A stretch of DNA of 64,000 nucleotides from Axinella damicornis (Eukaryota; Porifera; Demospongiae; Axinellida; Axinellidae): the NCBI GenBank assembly GCA_963931865.1, contig OZ007511.1, forward strand, positions 10,801,396 through 10,865,395. Direction: 5' to 3'. This document shows, one piece after another, positions 60,861 through 64,000 of this stretch. Positions within the stretch are counted from its first letter, which is position 1; each line of letters begins with the position of its first letter. The translations under genes were made by a program, and so were the position numbers. The notes below the pieces were generated by a model. It saw only the letters and a list, made by a program, of their open reading frames with translations. It did no database searches and was not told the origin of the DNA.

Positions 60861-61028
60861 ACAGCGTGCACCCTCCTAGTAGATCCTGTATGTGTACTCG
60901 TACTGTACTCGTATCATGCGCATGGCGGCGTGCATGCGCAGTAGTCTCGCGCGCGCGCACAGCTGGCGGCGGCAGCTTGGCACAGTGGTAAGTTTATACA
61001 TTTTTTCTGCCTGCGCTGATCAGCAACC

Positions 61029-62687
61029 ATGTCTCTGAGTGTTCTGGATGTCACCACAGGTGATGTGGTCACTGTGCCATTGGAGGATGCCGGGAAGGAG
61101 ATGGTGAAATCAGTGATCCCTAACATCGAGAAAGAGCTGGGCAGGGTGGGAGGGCTCAGTGAAGGCAATGAAGTGATGGTGACGCAAATCGTACGAGCAG
61201 AGGGCTGTCGTGAATGCAATCCTGATGAAACTGTGGATTATTACCTGATAGATGGTTGTGGGTGGCTGGTGAAGACGATTGTTAAGAAACCTCTTCGACA
61301 GGATCGGCCTGGAATGGTGACCATCAGCATGCCTAGCAAGAGCACTTCCATTGAAGTTACTGGAAACCTCACTGTGATGGGATTAAAAATCAAAATTGAA
61401 AGCAAGGAAGGGATACCACGACTTCAGCAGTGTCTGGTTGTGAATTGGTCGGAGATGGATGACAACCGCACTCTGGAAGAGCACTGCATTGACTCTGAGC
61501 AAACTATTCATCTGTCCAGACGTTTCAACCGTGAGACCATGGTCAAGAAGCCCCTTTGTCAAGACCATGTGTTGGTCAGGACACCATCTTGTAAAATAGT
61601 TCCAATTAGAGTCACTGAAAATCTCACTGTGAGGGATTTAAAGGCTAGAATTCAAGATCAGGAAGGGTTCCCATCAGATCGGCAGAGTCTGATAGTGCAT
61701 GGAGTGAGGATGGAGGATGACTGGACTCTTGAAGAGTGTGACCTAGAAGCTGATGTGTTCATTGACCTTGTTTTACATCTCCAAGTAGTGAATTTTTCCC
61801 TTGTCAAGAAGCCCCTTTGTCAAGACCATGTGATGGTCATGACAAATACTGGTGAAACGATTCGAATCAAAGTCACTGAAAATCTCACTGTGATGGATTT
61901 AAAAGCTAGAATTCAACGTAAGGTAGGGATCCCACCAGATGACCAGCGTCTGTTAGTGCATGGAGTGATCATGATGAACGATGACAGGACTCTTGAAGAG
62001 TATAATGGCCTAGAACCTGATGGGATTGTTCACCTTGTATTGCGACTCACAGGAGGTGGACCATGCCCGGTAGGTGGTGTTGAATTTGCTGATGTGAGCA
62101 GTGCTGATAGCCTAAAGAGAAAGGATTGGAGTAAATCAGCACCTAAGTGGCGGGTTGCCTGCCCTGGCTTGTGTCTGGAGGGTGTTTGTCAAAACGAGAA
62201 GTGTTCAGCCAATGGAAAACGTGTGATCATGAATCATGGCAATTGTGAGTTTGACCTCATCGAAGATCAGCATAAGTGCAAGTGTCCCATCTGCAGGGAG
62301 CAGGTCATTCCTACCACTTGCGGTTTCAACAACTGCCGGTGGAAGTGGGTTGGAAGGAAGATTGAAGATCAGACGCAGCGTCCTGTCACCATTCGAGCTG
62401 ACTGGAAAGTTGCTGATAATGCGTACCACTATTTTGATGAGACAAAGAGTGGAACAGCCAACTGGCTTCGCCTGAAGATAACGACAGAGCAGGTGTCAGA
62501 TGATCACATCATCTGTGCGATATGTCTTTGCGGTGCATGGGTGCCGGCAGAGACAGACACTCTTCCCTGTGGCCACACATTCCATGGCAAGTGCATTGGT
62601 GAGTGGATGAAGCAGAGCAGAACATGCCCACTGTGTCGAGCAAACTCGGTAATGACCCCGTTCATGAGGAAGGCAGCCGGACTCTAG
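61029..62687 (+). CDS. tri-ubiquitin-like / Cys-rich / RING-H2 protein (putative E3 ubiquitin ligase)
   Basis: Intronless, 552 residues. Residues 96-166, 181-252 and 268-343 are ubiquitin-like domains, each preceded by the linker VKKPL(R/C)QD. The second and third keep ubiquitin-like blocks (NLTVRDLKARIQDQEGFPSD, KARIQRKVGIPPDDQRLLVH, GIVHLVLRLTGGG). The third ends LRLTGGG, close to ubiquitin's LRLRGG, so cleavage or conjugation is imaginable but untested. Residues 378-436 form a Cys-rich region (CPGLCLEGVC ... CKCPICREQVIPTTCGFNNC) likely to bind zinc. Residues 496-536 are a RING-H2: Cys496, 499, 514, His516, 519, Cys522, 533, 536. A RING-H2 suggests an E2-recruiting ubiquitin ligase, probably cytosolic as no signal or membrane segment is seen. 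Start is the first ATG, in CpG-rich context. Residues 1-95 are not recognised. Confidence 0.9.
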   Translation: MSLSVLDVTTGDVVTVPLEDAGKEMVKSVIPNIEKELGRVGGLSEGNEVMVTQIVRAEGCRECNPDETVDYYLIDGCGWLVKTIVKKPLRQDRPGMVTISMPSKSTSIEVTGNLTVMGLKIKIESKEGIPRLQQCLVVNWSEMDDNRTLEEHCIDSEQTIHLSRRFNRETMVKKPLCQDHVLVRTPSCKIVPIRVTENLTVRDLKARIQDQEGFPSDRQSLIVHGVRMEDDWTLEECDLEADVFIDLVLHLQVVNFSLVKKPLCQDHVMVMTNTGETIRIKVTENLTVMDLKARIQRKVGIPPDDQRLLVHGVIMMNDDRTLEEYNGLEPDGIVHLVLRLTGGGPCPVGGVEFADVSSADSLKRKDWSKSAPKWRVACPGLCLEGVCQNEKCSANGKRVIMNHGNCEFDLIEDQHKCKCPICREQVIPTTCGFNNCRWKWVGRKIEDQTQRPVTIRADWKVADNAYHYFDETKSGTANWLRLKITTEQVSDDHIICAICLCGAWVPAETDTLPCGHTFHGKCIGEWMKQSRTCPLCRANSVMTPFMRKAAGL

Positions 62688-64000
62688 AAAGATGTAATTA
62701 GGCCAACCCTGCAGTTTCTTTTACAAACTAAGTATTCAAATAGCTTCTAACACCTGCATATTCATGTATCAACTTTCAACTTTTGCTGCACTGCCCATGT
62801 CCACATGCTCATAGGCCTAGGCCAATTAACTCACCATTCACTGATTGCTGGAGATGATAATTAAAATGTCGTGCTCTATAGATCAAGAGTTTATGATTGT
62901 GCATGTGTGTCAAGTTGGGATTGTTTTAGTATATAGGTGTGAGGATGACAGGTAGCTAATCACTAAACTCTAGCCCAGCTTTTGTCACTTGCAAGTTGCC
63001 CCTCCTTGCCCACGTCCCCCCTCCCCTTGTCAAGGTGGGGAAAGCAGCTGATCTCGTCACTGTCATGGCCAAGACTCGCCTACAGGTCATGGTGTGGCAG
63101 TCGGAGGCAGCTGCCCTGTCTCTGTGGTCCCCATACAACTCACTGAACAGACAACATCCATATGACATCGATGTAGTCAGTGAGCAAGTGTTCTGCGGCT
63201 GGAGAGACAAGGGAACAGGCACAGGAAACTCCGTAATCGCTGTAAAAACTTTCTTTGATTGGCTAGAGCTAGTGTGCAGAACCTAGAACCTGAATCGGAT
63301 GCAGAGGGGGAGGAGAGGTATCAAGATGAGACGTGCCCTGTTAGAGCATTCATTGTCTAGCTCTTGTGTGTCAGGCCAACCACATTGGAGGTGATGTGAG
63401 ATTCACCTTGTGTATTATAATACTGACAATTTAAATATGATATTATGAAATTGATAAAATATTTTGTGGAGCATGGACGATCTTGGTATATATGCAGCAG
63501 AAAGGTTACGGGTGGTGTCACTCTTGCCTGAAAGGAGGGACTGGCAGGTAGGAATTCAAAACTAGGAATTCTGTGCATGTAGTCTTGTGCCCACACTCAG
63601 ATCACTGCATGGGAACGAAACTACGATTGTGAAACTAGGGTTTATAATAATTATTAATTGTAGTATCCAGGATTCAGAAACTACAATGTAAATGGCACAT
63701 CTCACACCATATTTTCTTGAGGACCACAGTGCAAATTATGTATATGCGTGCTGAAAGAATGGTAGTCAGTACATATATAATTATACGACATAACGTAGTC
63801 AGTACTTGTACTAGCCTTGTTCCCAGGCCCGAGACGGTGTTCGGGCCTGGGAACGAGGCTAACTCAGTACATAATATAATGGCTAGGATAATGTAGTCAG
63901 TCATACATGATTATCTATGGTAATAGAACTATTTTCTATAAAGAGAAACTTGGAACACAAGACTAAAGGACCTATAGCAGTGCGGCACAACAGCTATTTG
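62688..64000. other. 3' flank of the RING gene to the window end
   Basis: No gene is named. A frame at 62996-63286 (VKVGKAADLVTVMAKTRLQV and following) has no domain I recognise. A 50-base F1-type hairpin lies at 63812-63861 (TAGCCTTGTTCCCAGGCCCG and complement) with only partial flank similarity. Confidence 0.5.

Overview
This is animal nuclear DNA, not a bacterial contig. Genes are split into exons by GT-AG introns that join in frame, and introns are full of (GT)n, (CA)n, CTCC-rich and poly(C)/poly(G) tracts. The gene content is metazoan: ARNT/BMAL-type bHLH-PAS, TERB1, API5, RPL27A, POLR1F, a ROCO-type COR-Death protein and a DNase I fragment. A non-bilaterian animal such as a sponge fits best, because of the COR-Death gene and an embedded actinobacterial fragment of the kind a symbiont could supply. 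That placement is inference. Two 200-N gaps (18644-18843, 59085-59284) show it is a scaffold.

Layout. 1-1644: 3' part of a COR-Death gene (+), followed by intron or intergenic DNA holding a decayed partial duplicate. 5603-10485: RPL27A (-), five exons, 148 aa; its last intron carries two fold-back transposons, one containing a truncated Penelope-like retroelement. 10639-11286: POLR1F (+), head-to-head with RPL27A. 12342-21641: a 14-exon class II bHLH-PAS factor (+), 715 aa. 21642-30070: repeats plus several related, mostly broken minus-strand gene fragments of a family I cannot name. 30517-34400: a truncated, frameshifted TPP1-like (S53 peptidase) gene and two further decayed tandem units. 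34734-35460: a large inverted repeat. 35750-38510: two convergent intronless paralogues of an unrecognised family. 41736-50717: TERB1 (-), 13 exons, 1153 aa. 51039-60496: API5 (+), 13 exons, 535 aa, head-to-head with TERB1. Intron 8 of API5 contains a DNase I-like fragment (-) and an actinobacterial eno-divIC-DUF501 operon fragment. 61029-62687: an intronless gene with three ubiquitin-like domains, a Cys-rich domain and a C-terminal RING-H2.

Mobile DNA dominates the spaces. One fold-back family has TAGCCTCGT.../...ACGAGGCTA ends; at least five copies are flanked by perfect 9-bp target duplications, and one of these duplications lies exactly across the 5' splice site of RPL27A intron 4. Other MITE-like families have CAG-type ends (5-6 bp duplications), TAA duplications, or short hairpins.

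Most likely to be undescribed: the tri-UBL/RING protein, the convergent paralogue pair, and the splice-site-straddling fold-back element. The most important caution is the bacterial segment, which looks like an assembly chimera because matching minisatellite flanks the whole foreign block. All exon boundaries are hand-derived from splice signals, reading frame and remembered family sequence; none has transcript support.
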